The notes beneath the pieces are model-generated. The model saw only the letters and a program-made list of their open reading frames with translations. It made no database searches and was not told where the DNA came from. Shown here one piece after another: positions 1 to 8,194 of a stretch of DNA of 33,372 nt; the stretch's first letter is position 1, and each line of letters begins with the position of its first letter. The stretch comes from an uncultured Lachnospiraceae bacterium (lineage in GTDB: Bacteria; Bacillota; Clostridia; Lachnospirales; Lachnospiraceae): contig CAJUID010000034.1 of the NCBI GenBank assembly GCA_910585905.1, positions 1 to 33,372 of the forward strand, written 5' to 3'. The position numbers and the translations under genes were made by a program.

Positions 1-53
1 CTAGCTAAAGTATAGCAGCCTTTTAGAGATATTTCCAAAAGACTAATTGAAGT

Positions 54-581
54 TTACTTTTTTAAAAAAGAAACCAACGGTTTGATATATTCCCTAGAAG
101 TTATATCGTATGAACTAGAAATTGCCTGCTCAAATTTCTTATCAAATTGCCCCTTATCCTTTTTCCTTTTTAAAATAATCGCTGCCACCTTCATCATTAA
201 CTTGTCCGGCAATGACATTCTCTCATAACACAAACCAGCCTGCATATAAAAATGAGGAATCTTCACATACTCATCCTCCGTAAGGTTCTGTCTCCAAAAT
301 TCCTCTATTGTCTCCTTCTCACTATTTGGCGTCGCCCCTGTCACAAATAAAACAAATTGATCTGCCCCCGCTTTCTGAGACATCTCTCTCGCCTTTTTGT
401 AACCGTCAATCATACCTGCATGTGCCCTGCTCCCAAAAACAACCACATCATATGCTGACGCCATCTCCACGGTTGCTTCCTTAAAATCAACAAGCTTACA
501 CCCAACTTCCTCCGCTATCATTTCTGCATATCTTTTCGTAAAACCCGTGCTGCTTTTATAAAGAATCAATATCTTATTCAT
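54..581 (-). CDS. Flavodoxin-like protein
   Basis: Predicted 175-residue soluble flavodoxin-fold protein. The N-terminus (MNKILILYKSSTGFTKRYAE) is a beta strand followed by an FMN phosphate-binding loop rich in Ser/Thr/Gly (about residues 9-15). A second strand ends in VVVFGSRAHAG (about 45-55), as in flavodoxin and protoporphyrinogen-oxidase-like (HemG-type) flavodoxins. The third strand FVLFVTGATP fits the second FMN loop. It probably shuttles electrons or reduces a small substrate; the partner is unknown. The start at 581 has a strong AGGAGG eight bases upstream, while the longer frame to 614 has no site. It begins one base after the tetR stop, so the two are co-transcribed and it is probably the gene that regulator controls. 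Family call is firm, exact role unknown. Confidence 0.85.
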   Translation of the reverse strand: MNKILILYKSSTGFTKRYAEMIAEEVGCKLVDFKEATVEMASAYDVVVFGSRAHAGMIDGYKKAREMSQKAGADQFVLFVTGATPNSEKETIEEFWRQNLTEDEYVKIPHFYMQAGLCYERMSLPDKLMMKVAAIILKRKKDKGQFDKKFEQAISSSYDITSREYIKPLVSFLKK

Positions 582-582
582 T

Positions 583-1158
583 CTAAACCTCCTCCCCTCT
601 GTCACCAAATGCATATTTTAAAAATGCATCATAAGCAATTTCCTGCTGTGCCATTACTTCCTCGGCTGCAATCCCCGGCTGTGCCACCGAAAATACCGTG
701 CCAATCCCAATGGTATAAATCAACATATTTAAATGTAGCTGCCTAGCCTTTGGTACACTAATTTTTAGCCTTTCAGCAATAAACTCCGCAACATGGGGAC
801 TGGCCTCTGACTGATACAGATCATCCAGAGATGAAATCCCCTTCCTTTCATGCAAAATAAAGATTTTAAACAAATTTGGTTCCTCTTTTGCAAATCGAAG
901 ATAGGAATTGCCTGTGCTGCGAAATAAATCGTCTGGGTCAATATGTTCTGCCATATACTCCTGTATAAACTGCCTTACCTTTGCAACTACGCCCTGACGC
1001 AGCCCATCCATGTTGTTGCAATAACTGTAGATCGGTTGTACAGAACACCCAATCTTATCTGCGATATTTTTCACCATCACTTGTTCTATCCCACCATCCC
1101 GCGCAATCTCAAAAGCGGCATTTATAACCATCTCCTTTGTAATCCTCTGTTTTGGCAT
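583..1158 (-). CDS. TetR/AcrR-family transcriptional regulator
   Basis: About 191 residues. The N-terminal helix-turn-helix (roughly residues 6-52: ITKEMVINAAFEIARDGG, then VMVKNIADKIGCSVQPIYSY) is a clear TetR DNA-binding domain with the usual 'S-x-x-x-I-Y-x-Y' recognition helix. The C-terminal helical domain is divergent, as expected for ligand-binding domains of this family. The start at 1158 is preceded by GGAGGG; an upstream ATG at 1173 lies inside the promoter palindrome and has no ribosome binding site. First gene of a two-gene operon with the flavodoxin-like gene. Autoregulation is likely, because a 43-bp perfect palindrome sits over the promoter just upstream. The effector is unknown; control of a flavodoxin suggests a redox-active or quinone-like signal, which is only inference. 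Confidence 0.9.
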   Translation of the reverse strand: MPKQRITKEMVINAAFEIARDGGIEQVMVKNIADKIGCSVQPIYSYCNNMDGLRQGVVAKVRQFIQEYMAEHIDPDDLFRSTGNSYLRFAKEEPNLFKIFILHERKGISSLDDLYQSEASPHVAEFIAERLKISVPKARQLHLNMLIYTIGIGTVFSVAQPGIAAEEVMAQQEIAYDAFLKYAFGDRGEEV

Positions 1159-1171
1159 CGGCCCGCCCTCC

Positions 1172-1214
1172 ATATAATATAGTTATATAAATTATTTATA
1201 TAACTATATTATAT
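1172..1214 (-). promoter_or_regulatory. 43-bp perfect palindrome, candidate TetR operator
   Basis: Two 21-base arms (1172-1192 and 1194-1214) are exact reverse complements around a single central base. The element overlaps the -10 region of the tetR promoter and ends 14 bases before the tetR start codon, the usual position for an autoregulatory TetR-family operator. It is very AT-rich, and TetR dimers usually bind shorter sites, so it may bind two dimers. Confidence 0.7.
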
Positions 1215-1234
1215 GTTCTTATAAATATTGTCAA
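1206..1234 (-). promoter_or_regulatory. Promoter of tetR-flavodoxin operon
   Basis: On the minus strand a perfect TTGACA -35 (1229-1234) is followed by TATAAT (1208-1213) at 15 bases, or TAATAT (1206-1211) at 17 bases. The -10 lies inside the 43-bp palindrome, so repressor binding would block polymerase. Confidence 0.6.
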
Positions 1235-1245
1235 TAAGAAATCAC

Positions 1246-1283
1246 AAAAAAGCCGGTATCGCTCTATATAGAACCATACCGGC
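1246..1283 (-). terminator. Rho-independent terminator after cysNC
   Basis: On the minus strand an 8-bp GC-rich stem (GCCGGTAT at 1276-1283 pairing with 1252-1259) is followed directly by six T residues (1251-1246). It lies just past the cysNC stop and separates this operon from tetR. Confidence 0.85.
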
Positions 1284-1314
1284 AATATTTCACTTACAAT
1301 CGCCCATTACAAAA

Positions 1315-3141
1315 CTACACATATTTCCGAATCTCCTGCATCAGATACTCTACGGATTCCTCCACAGTCTGCCCGGTGGTATCAATTGTAATATCTGGAT
1401 GTTCTGGAACCTCATATGGGCTTGAGATACCAGAGAAGTTTGGAATTTCCCCTGCTCTTGCCTTTTTATACAATCCCTTGACATCCCTCTTCTCACACTC
1501 CTCAATAGAAGTTGATACATATACCTCAATAAAACTGTCATCGCCGACAACTTCCCTTGCACTCCTTCTATCTCTAACAAAAGGCGAGATAAAGGAAGTC
1601 AGCACAATAAGCCCAGCATCATTCATCAGTTTTGCTACTTCTGCAATACGGCGGATATTTTCAATCCTATCAGGCTCTTTGAAGCCTAAGTCCTTATTTA
1701 ATCCCATACGGACATTGTCGCCGTCCAGAACCATTGTATGCTTACCTTCCGCAAAAAGGCGCTTCTCCAGTTCATTGACCAGAGTAGATTTACCAGCACC
1801 AGAAAGCCCTGTTAGCCAGATTGTCTTTGGATTCTGATCCTTCTGCTTTGCACGCAGTTCCCTGCTGACATCCATCTCATGCCATGTGAGGTTCCCTTCA
1901 CGGCGGAGTGGATGTTCTACTACGCCACATGCCGATGTCATATTTGTAACTCGGTCAATTAATATAAAACCGCCCAGCTCCTTATAATTTGAAAAAATAT
2001 CATATACTACTTTATCAGAACAGCTAATATCACAGACCGCAATCTCATTTTTAAAGAGGCGTTCTGCATTGACCCTCTGGCCTGTATTGACATCTAATTT
2101 ATATTTTATATGCATTACAACGGCAGGGACAAGCTGTGTGCCGAGTTTTAAATAATAATTCTTGCCCTCGACCAGCTTCGTGTCGTCCATCCACAAAAGT
2201 TTCGCCGTAAACATTTTGCCGACATGAAGTTCCATATCTCGAACCATCACACAGCCTCTTGACACATCGATCTCTCGGTCAAGCTCTACTGTTACTGCTT
2301 CCCCTTTGACAGCCGAGTCTACCTGTTTCATCATATTATAAATACTCTTAACCTTTGCCGTCGTATCATTTGGTAGAACAGTAACCTCATCGCCAACATG
2401 GATTTCACCAACTTCAATCTGCCCCTGAAATCCGCGGAACGTACGGTCCGGACGGCTTACACGCTGTATCGGCAACACAAAACCATCCTGGCTGCTCTTA
2501 TCTGATACATCAATTTCTTCTAAATAAGAAAGCAATGTCTTGTCATGATACCAGAGCATTGTCTTAGATGGATTCGTAATATTATCACCTACAGTAGCAG
2601 AAACCGGAATTGTAAATAAAGACTCAAAACCATATTCCTCCGACATCGAACGGATATCTACCACAATCTGCTTATAGACACCTTCATCATAATCTACTAA
2701 ATCCATCTTATTTATCGCATAGACCACATGGCGTATTCCCATCAGGGCACAGATGCGGGTATGCCGCTTTGTCTGGATCAATACACCCTTGGATGCATCG
2801 ACCAAGATAACTGCCAGGTCCGCAAAAGAAGCACCTACTGCCATGTTTCTTGTGTATTCCTCATGTCCTGGAGTATCTGCTACAATAAAACTCCTCTTCT
2901 CTGTTGTAAAATAACGATAAGCTACATCAATAGTGATTCCCTGTTCTCTTTCAGCCATCAATCCGTCAAGGAGAAGAGAATAATCAATTGCACCGCTATT
3001 GCTTCCGACTTTGCTGTCAAGCTCCAATGCCCTTTCCTGATCCGCAAAGAGAAGCTTTGCATCATAGAGCATATGGCCAATTAAAGTGGACTTTCCATCG
3101 TCCACACTTCCACAAGTAATAAATTTTAATAAACTCTGCAT
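1315..3141 (-). CDS. cysNC: Bifunctional sulfate adenylyltransferase subunit 1 / adenylylsulfate kinase (CysN-CysC)
   Basis: 608 residues. The N-terminal half is a CysN GTPase of the EF-Tu/EF-1alpha type: P-loop GSVDDGKS (11-18), DTPGH (89-93) and NKMD (144-147), followed by beta-barrel domains to about residue 420. The C-terminal ~165 residues are an APS kinase with P-loop GLSGAGKS (445-452), DGDNVR (about 473-478) and the FISPF serine motif (about 517-521). With CysD it makes APS from sulfate and ATP, with GTP hydrolysis driving the reaction, and the kinase half converts APS to PAPS. The ATG overlaps the cysD stop (TAATG), so translation is coupled. All key motifs are intact. No APS/PAPS reductase or sulfite reductase gene is present in the window, so reduction or use of PAPS must be encoded elsewhere. 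Confidence 0.96.
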   Translation of the reverse strand: MQSLLKFITCGSVDDGKSTLIGHMLYDAKLLFADQERALELDSKVGSNSGAIDYSLLLDGLMAEREQGITIDVAYRYFTTEKRSFIVADTPGHEEYTRNMAVGASFADLAVILVDASKGVLIQTKRHTRICALMGIRHVVYAINKMDLVDYDEGVYKQIVVDIRSMSEEYGFESLFTIPVSATVGDNITNPSKTMLWYHDKTLLSYLEEIDVSDKSSQDGFVLPIQRVSRPDRTFRGFQGQIEVGEIHVGDEVTVLPNDTTAKVKSIYNMMKQVDSAVKGEAVTVELDREIDVSRGCVMVRDMELHVGKMFTAKLLWMDDTKLVEGKNYYLKLGTQLVPAVVMHIKYKLDVNTGQRVNAERLFKNEIAVCDISCSDKVVYDIFSNYKELGGFILIDRVTNMTSACGVVEHPLRREGNLTWHEMDVSRELRAKQKDQNPKTIWLTGLSGAGKSTLVNELEKRLFAEGKHTMVLDGDNVRMGLNKDLGFKEPDRIENIRRIAEVAKLMNDAGLIVLTSFISPFVRDRRSAREVVGDDSFIEVYVSTSIEECEKRDVKGLYKKARAGEIPNFSGISSPYEVPEHPDITIDTTGQTVEESVEYLMQEIRKYV

Positions 3142-4040
3142 TAAAAATATCCCTCTCTCTTTCGTCTTTCCATACTACCGGCTGCTTCATTGTCAATCAC
3201 ACGGCTTGTCCGCTCAGATGAAACCGCACTCAAGGTCTCATCAATGATCTCATCTAATGTAGTGGCATTTGACTCCACTCCTCCAGTCAATGGATAACAC
3301 CCAAGCGTCCGGAAACGGATGGTCTTATTTTCCACCTTCTCACCTGGCAAAAGCTTCATCCTGTCATCATCAACCATAATAATATTGCCATCCCGGTAAA
3401 CTACCGGCCTTTCCTTGGCAAAATAGAGAGGCACAATATCAATATTTTCCTGCCTGATATACTGCCAGATATCCTTCTCTGTCCAATTTGACAGTGGGAA
3501 TACACGAATGCTCTCCCCCTTAAATATTCTTGTATTATATAATTTCCACATTTCCGGCCTCTGGTTCTTCGGGTCCCACGCCTGTGCCGCATTGCGGAAT
3601 GAAAATACTCTTTCTTTTGCACGTGACTTTTCTTCATCTCGCCGGCCACCGCCAAAGGCAGCAGTAAATTCATATTTCGAAAGAGCCTGCTTTAAAGCCT
3701 GTGTCTTCATAATATCTGTGTAAGCAGAACCATGGTCAAACGGATTGATTCCCTGTTTAATGCCTTCCTCGTTGCTATACACAATCATATCCAGACCATA
3801 TTTTTTTGCAACATCATCACGAAACTTTATCATTTCCCTAAATTTCCATGTAGTGTCAATATGCATAAAAGGGAACGGCGGTTTTTCCGGATAAAATGCC
3901 TTTAATGCAAGATGTAGCATGACGGAGCTGTCTTTTCCAATGGAATACAGCATAACCGGTTTCTCGCACTCTGCAGCCACTTCGCGGATAATATAGATCG
4001 CTTCGGCTTCCAGTGCCTGTAAATGGGATAACTGTCTCAT
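3141..4040 (-). CDS. cysD: Sulfate adenylyltransferase subunit 2 (CysD)
   Basis: 299 residues from the chosen start; an in-frame ATG at 4097 would give 318. ATP-sulfurylase small subunit of the PP-loop (PAPS-reductase-like) family: the SIGKDS nucleotide loop is at about residues 33-38, and GGGRRDEEKSRAKER and the arginine-rich C-terminal segment are typical of CysD. The protein adenylates sulfate to APS in complex with CysN. The start at 4040 has TGAGG seven bases upstream and gives MRQLSHLQALEAEAIYIIREVAAE, matching where family members begin; the 4097 start would lie inside an upstream hairpin and lacks a site. First gene of cysD-cysNC. A 140-base leader with a strong inverted repeat precedes it. 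Confidence 0.94.
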   Translation of the reverse strand: MRQLSHLQALEAEAIYIIREVAAECEKPVMLYSIGKDSSVMLHLALKAFYPEKPPFPFMHIDTTWKFREMIKFRDDVAKKYGLDMIVYSNEEGIKQGINPFDHGSAYTDIMKTQALKQALSKYEFTAAFGGGRRDEEKSRAKERVFSFRNAAQAWDPKNQRPEMWKLYNTRIFKGESIRVFPLSNWTEKDIWQYIRQENIDIVPLYFAKERPVVYRDGNIIMVDDDRMKLLPGEKVENKTIRFRTLGCYPLTGGVESNATTLDEIIDETLSAVSSERTSRVIDNEAAGSMERRKREGYF

Positions 4041-4074
4041 TCTCAACCTCATTTCTGCGCTGCCAAATTTACTT

Positions 4075-4131
4075 AGGAACTGTTTAGAAATCATCAATAC
4101 AGCTTGTATCCATAACTTCTAAACAGTTCCT
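4075..4131. repeat. 57-bp inverted repeat in cysD leader
   Basis: Perfect 15-base arms (4075-4089 and 4117-4131) enclose a 27-base loop that itself contains a small hairpin (ATACA/TGTAT, 4097-4109). There is no T-run on either strand, so it is not a standard terminator. It could be a cysDNC leader element, or a small dispersed repeat. The genome copy number would decide. Confidence 0.6.
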
Positions 4132-4180
4132 TACAGTTTCTATGTCACAGCGCCTGCCACAGAAACCATCGCTTACACCC

Positions 4181-5734
4181 TCAATCTACCACTCGTATCA
4201 TATTTTTTAGTCGATGAACCTTATTTCTGCTCTCCACAAAAATTCGGTACTCATCTACCTCAAACCCTGAAAGTGGTATGGCAAATGATACTCCTATCTC
4301 CCGCACCACCATGCCGGAATAATCCTGCACATAAAAATGCTTTTTCCCAGCAAAATATATCTTATCAATCCTTCCAGGAAGAATTCGGCTGATAAACAGG
4401 TCATCACAGAGACGGATATTGCCAAAATACATCCTCTCAATTGGCTCATCAGCCTCCGGCGGCATCTGCCCATCAAAAATCTCCGGTGCTGCAAGGCTCC
4501 CAAAGATAACCTGCCCACTTTTATTTGCCGGCATGCAAAACTGCATAATATCCGGCCGGAACAGCCATGCCATTTTAACTGCACGGCAAAAATCAACCTG
4601 GCGCTGAATCTCCCCAGTCTCACTATCCTTTTCAATCAAAACGGCTTTTCTTTCTATTCTTTTTTCTTTCTGTTTTTTCTGCCGCAAATCGTAACACAAC
4701 AATGCTCCTTTTTTATCCTGAGTAAAAATACAATTATCAGATACTTCTTCTGAATCCTTCGGCATACATCTACATACCCTTCCCCTAAAAATATCCTGAT
4801 TCTTCTCTGGAAGGCTGCAACCCCACACTATCCCGCCATCCTCAAGATTTAACTTTACAATCTTTTTGTGTCCAGTGCCCTGTGCATCCACTAATAAGAA
4901 CAGATCAGGCCCTCTCTGTGCTTCTACTTTAAGCACTTGAAAATCTAAAAGAAATGTCCGGTAGACTCTCCCAAGATAATCCATTTCATGATAACGGCAT
5001 GGCCTTGGTCTTCCCTTTTTGTCCATTCGGTTTGCTGTGCGGTCTTCATATAAAAAGTGCCCATTTTCCAAAGGTATCATTCCTATTTTTTTTGAGCGGA
5101 GCTGTATAGAATAGCGAATAGCCCCATTACAGTCAATCGCAATCGGATCAAATGCTATGCCGCTTATTAATATAAATGGAAATTGTGACAACTTTTTGTT
5201 AAATTTTTCCTTTAAAATGTCCTCTTCATTTCTGGAAGAGGCCGAAACAAAAATGCGAAGCATCCTGCGCTTTACCACAGCCCCCTCTGTATCAAGCATC
5301 TCCAACTCCACTTTATTGCTCCTGCCAAGATAGAGCCCCATAACTGGGACACGGTGGCGTGTTGAATACCCTGTCTCACCATAAAAATCAGCTTCTGGCG
5401 TATCCCCAATTACCCGATACCGTATTTTCGCCTCTTTTGATGAATTAAAGAGCAGGAGTGCCGCCTGTTTCACCATATCATAGGGATTTGGGATTACCAG
5501 AAGATGCTGGAATGTATACATATGATTGTCCAAAATCTTTTCAAAAGCATAATCCCGTACCTGTGTTAAGTACGCCTGCTGAGGTATCCTGCGGAATCCC
5601 GACATAATCTTTTTCTGCCCCTCTGGAAATACCTCCTTTTCATATGTCCGATCCAGTTTCCGCAAATCACTCTCGCTGTACGTAATTTTTGTGCCCCGCT
5701 TTACCTCAACAAAATGATTTCCAAATAATCCCAT
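4181..5734 (-). CDS. Arylsulfotransferase (ASST)-family protein, probably catalytically degenerate
   Basis: 517 residues, no signal peptide or membrane segment visible. Residues about 80-162 (HLLVIPNPYDMVKQAALLLF, then HRVPVMGLYLGR and a run of beta strands) look like the Ig-like N-terminal domain of aryl-sulfate sulfotransferases. The rest shows the repeated strand pattern of the ASST beta-propeller, including ENGHFLYED and EMDYLGRVY (250-258). In active ASSTs as I remember them, that last segment is followed by a His-His-Asp motif and later by a conserved Asn/His motif. Here the first place reads FLLDFQV and I cannot find the second, so the sulfate-transfer histidines seem absent. The start at 5734 has AAAGGAG seven bases upstream. 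It lies 52 bases after tex and before cysD, and may be co-transcribed with either. Family call moderate; loss of catalysis is inference. Confidence 0.65.
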   Translation of the reverse strand: MGLFGNHFVEVKRGTKITYSESDLRKLDRTYEKEVFPEGQKKIMSGFRRIPQQAYLTQVRDYAFEKILDNHMYTFQHLLVIPNPYDMVKQAALLLFNSSKEAKIRYRVIGDTPEADFYGETGYSTRHRVPVMGLYLGRSNKVELEMLDTEGAVVKRRMLRIFVSASSRNEEDILKEKFNKKLSQFPFILISGIAFDPIAIDCNGAIRYSIQLRSKKIGMIPLENGHFLYEDRTANRMDKKGRPRPCRYHEMDYLGRVYRTFLLDFQVLKVEAQRGPDLFLLVDAQGTGHKKIVKLNLEDGGIVWGCSLPEKNQDIFRGRVCRCMPKDSEEVSDNCIFTQDKKGALLCYDLRQKKQKEKRIERKAVLIEKDSETGEIQRQVDFCRAVKMAWLFRPDIMQFCMPANKSGQVIFGSLAAPEIFDGQMPPEADEPIERMYFGNIRLCDDLFISRILPGRIDKIYFAGKKHFYVQDYSGMVVREIGVSFAIPLSGFEVDEYRIFVESRNKVHRLKNMIRVVD

Positions 5735-5786
5735 CGGCTCACTCCTTTTAAGTCCTGCTGGCAGCCACATCTGCCTAAACAAAATA

Positions 5787-8108
5787 CTATAGTTTCATAG
5801 TTAATTGGATTCTCTGTTTCTTTACATCCACACTCATCACCTTAACATCCACAACATCTCCAACACTGACAACCTCCAATGGATGCTTCACAAACTTTTT
5901 ATCTGATAACTGTGAAATGTGTACCAATCCGTCCTGATGGACGCCGATATCTACAAAAGCCCCAAAATCAATGACATTCCGAACGGTTCCTTTCAAGATC
6001 ATGCCTTCCTTTAAATCCTTCATCTCCAGCACATCCGTTCTTAGGATTGGCTTTGGCATCTCATCACGTGGATCCCTTGCCGGCTTTTCAAGTTCCTTGA
6101 GGATATCCATTAATGTAATCTCTCCAATCCCAAGTTCATCAGCCAATGCCTTTTTATCCTTCACATTTGCTGCAAGGCTTGGAACCTTGTCTGACTTTCC
6201 TGCCGTTTTAGGCTCCTCCAACGGAATACTGCCATCCCCAAACGCCTTGGCAAATGCTGCCCCAAAAGCAGTATTGGTATTCTTTATCTGAAACTCCTTT
6301 TTCTTGGGGGTTTCCCGCCTCTCTGCAGGCTTTTTCACAGCAGCCTTTTTTGCAGCCTCACTTTGCAGCTTTTTTACATCATCCATAGTCATGCCAAGCT
6401 TCTCCAGTAAATGATTTGCCGCATCATACGTTTCTGGATGGACACTAGTTGCGTCTAACGGATTATCACCATCTTGGATACGCATAAAACCTGCACACTG
6501 CTCAAATGCTTTTGGACCGAGCTTTGGCACTTTGAGAAGCTCTTTGCGGTTTTTAAACCTTCCATTCTCCTCGCGAAATACAACTATATTTTTCGCTATC
6601 GCTTTGGATATCCCGGCAATATACTCTAGCAGCGATGCCGAAGCCGTATTTAAATCTACCCCTACTTTATTTACACAATCCTCGACCACGCCAGACAATG
6701 TTTCAGAAAGCTTTTTCTGGTTCATGTCATGCTGATACTGGCCCACACCAATCGACTGCGGGTCAATCTTAACAAGCTCTGCCAGAGGGTCCTGCAGCCT
6801 TCTCGCAATGGAAGCCGCACTTCTCTGCCCTACATCAAAATTTGGGAACTCTTCTGTTGCCAGTTTACTTGCAGAATATACAGACGCACCAGCCTCATTT
6901 ACTATAATATACTGCACGGGCCTCTCCATTTCTTTTATCATTTCCGCAATAATCTGTTCCGATTCCCTGGATGCCGTTCCATTTCCTACAGAGATCAGCG
7001 CTATATCATATTTTTCTATTAGCTTTTTGACTACCTTCTTCGCTTCTTCTATTTTATTCTGTGGAGCAGTTGGATAGATTACCGTTGTATCCAAAACTTT
7101 TCCAGTCGCATCTACTACAGCCAGCTTACAACCCGTACGGAACGCCGGGTCCCACCCAAGCACATTTTTCCCGGCAATCGGCGGCTGCATCAAAAGCTGC
7201 TCCAGATTTTTCCCAAATACTTTTATTGCGCCATCTTCCGCCTTTTCTGTCAGCTCATTTCGGATTTCCCTCTCTATTGCCGGAGCAATCAGACGTTTAT
7301 AGCTATCCTCGATTGCTTCTGTTAAAATCGGTTCTGTATTATCATTTTGCGCCGTTATAACCTGCTTTTTCAAATACTGCAAAATGCGTTCTTCCGGCGC
7401 CTCCATCTTTACAGTTAAAAACTTTTCTTTTTCCCCTCGGTTTAATGCCAGTACACGATGTCCTGCCATATTTCTTATCTCTTCCTGATAATCATAGTAC
7501 ATTTCGTAAACAGACTGCGCCTTCTCATCTTTTGCCGTAGATAAAATACGGCCTTCCTCAAATGTAATATTCCTAATATACATCCTATATCCGGCATTGT
7601 CTGAAATTTCCTCAGCAATAATATCCCTTGCCCCAGCAATCGCTTGCCCGGCATCTGCTACTTCCTTTTCATCTGAAATATATTTCGCAGCCTCCTCGCC
7701 CACCGGAGCTGTTGTCTCCTGCTGTATAATAAAAGCAGCCAATCCTTCCAGGCCCTTTTCCTTTGCAACGGTTGCCCTCGTCCTTCTCTTTGGACGGTAC
7801 GGGCGGTAAAGGTCGTCCACCTCCACCTGTGTCTGTGCCGCCGTAATCTGTGCTTTTAACTCTTCAGTCAGCTTGCCCTGCTCCTCAATACTGGAAAGAA
7901 CCTGTTCTTTCTTTTCCTCCAGGTTCCGCAAATATACCAAACGCTCATGGAGATTCCTAAGCTGTTCATCATCAAGGGAGCCATGCGCTTCCTTCCGGTA
8001 TCGTGCAATAAATGGAATCGTATTTCCTTCATCAATCAAATTGACAGCCGCCTCCACCTGCCAAAGTTTAATATTCAGTTCATCGGCAATTTTCTGATAT
8101 ATGTTCAT
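5787..8108 (-). CDS. tex: Tex-family RNA-binding protein with S1 domain
   Basis: 773 residues, the full usual length. The N-terminal helical domain (from MNIYQKIADELNI, with IPFIARYRKEAHGSLDDEQLRNL) is the Tex signature. A YqgF/RNase H-like domain sits in the middle (GWDPAFRTGCKLAVVDATG through SVGNGTASRESE). Helix-hairpin-helix motifs follow (around VVFREENGRFKNRKELLKVPKLGPKAFEQCAGF), and a C-terminal S1 domain occupies about 700-772 (GTVRNVIDFGAFVDIG). Tex proteins bind nucleic acid and influence transcription and gene expression broadly; the biochemical role remains loosely defined. A Lys/Ala/Glu-rich linker around 590-640 is typical of variable regions. The ATG at 8108 has GTGAGG upstream. 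The gene is separated from lysC by a terminator, so it has its own promoter. Confidence 0.95.
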   Translation of the reverse strand: MNIYQKIADELNIKLWQVEAAVNLIDEGNTIPFIARYRKEAHGSLDDEQLRNLHERLVYLRNLEEKKEQVLSSIEEQGKLTEELKAQITAAQTQVEVDDLYRPYRPKRRTRATVAKEKGLEGLAAFIIQQETTAPVGEEAAKYISDEKEVADAGQAIAGARDIIAEEISDNAGYRMYIRNITFEEGRILSTAKDEKAQSVYEMYYDYQEEIRNMAGHRVLALNRGEKEKFLTVKMEAPEERILQYLKKQVITAQNDNTEPILTEAIEDSYKRLIAPAIEREIRNELTEKAEDGAIKVFGKNLEQLLMQPPIAGKNVLGWDPAFRTGCKLAVVDATGKVLDTTVIYPTAPQNKIEEAKKVVKKLIEKYDIALISVGNGTASRESEQIIAEMIKEMERPVQYIIVNEAGASVYSASKLATEEFPNFDVGQRSAASIARRLQDPLAELVKIDPQSIGVGQYQHDMNQKKLSETLSGVVEDCVNKVGVDLNTASASLLEYIAGISKAIAKNIVVFREENGRFKNRKELLKVPKLGPKAFEQCAGFMRIQDGDNPLDATSVHPETYDAANHLLEKLGMTMDDVKKLQSEAAKKAAVKKPAERRETPKKKEFQIKNTNTAFGAAFAKAFGDGSIPLEEPKTAGKSDKVPSLAANVKDKKALADELGIGEITLMDILKELEKPARDPRDEMPKPILRTDVLEMKDLKEGMILKGTVRNVIDFGAFVDIGVHQDGLVHISQLSDKKFVKHPLEVVSVGDVVDVKVMSVDVKKQRIQLTMKL

Positions 8109-8128
8109 CTTGAAACCTCACTTCTCTG

Positions 8129-8159
8129 AAAAGGGCACCGCCTGCGCTGGTGCCCTTTT
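8129..8159 (-). terminator. Terminator after lysC (bidirectional shape)
   Basis: Perfect 11-bp stem AAAAGGGCACC / GGTGCCCTTTT with a 9-base loop, giving T runs on both strands. It closes the hom-lysC operon on the minus strand and separates it from tex. Confidence 0.85.
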
Positions 8160-8194
8160 ATATAAATTATATCATTTTCTGCGACAGCGTTGCA

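Noticed and set aside
4040..4097. CysD start at 4097
   Set aside because: That ATG lies inside the loop of the inverted repeat and lacks a ribosome binding site; the ATG at 4040 has TGAGG and fits the family length.
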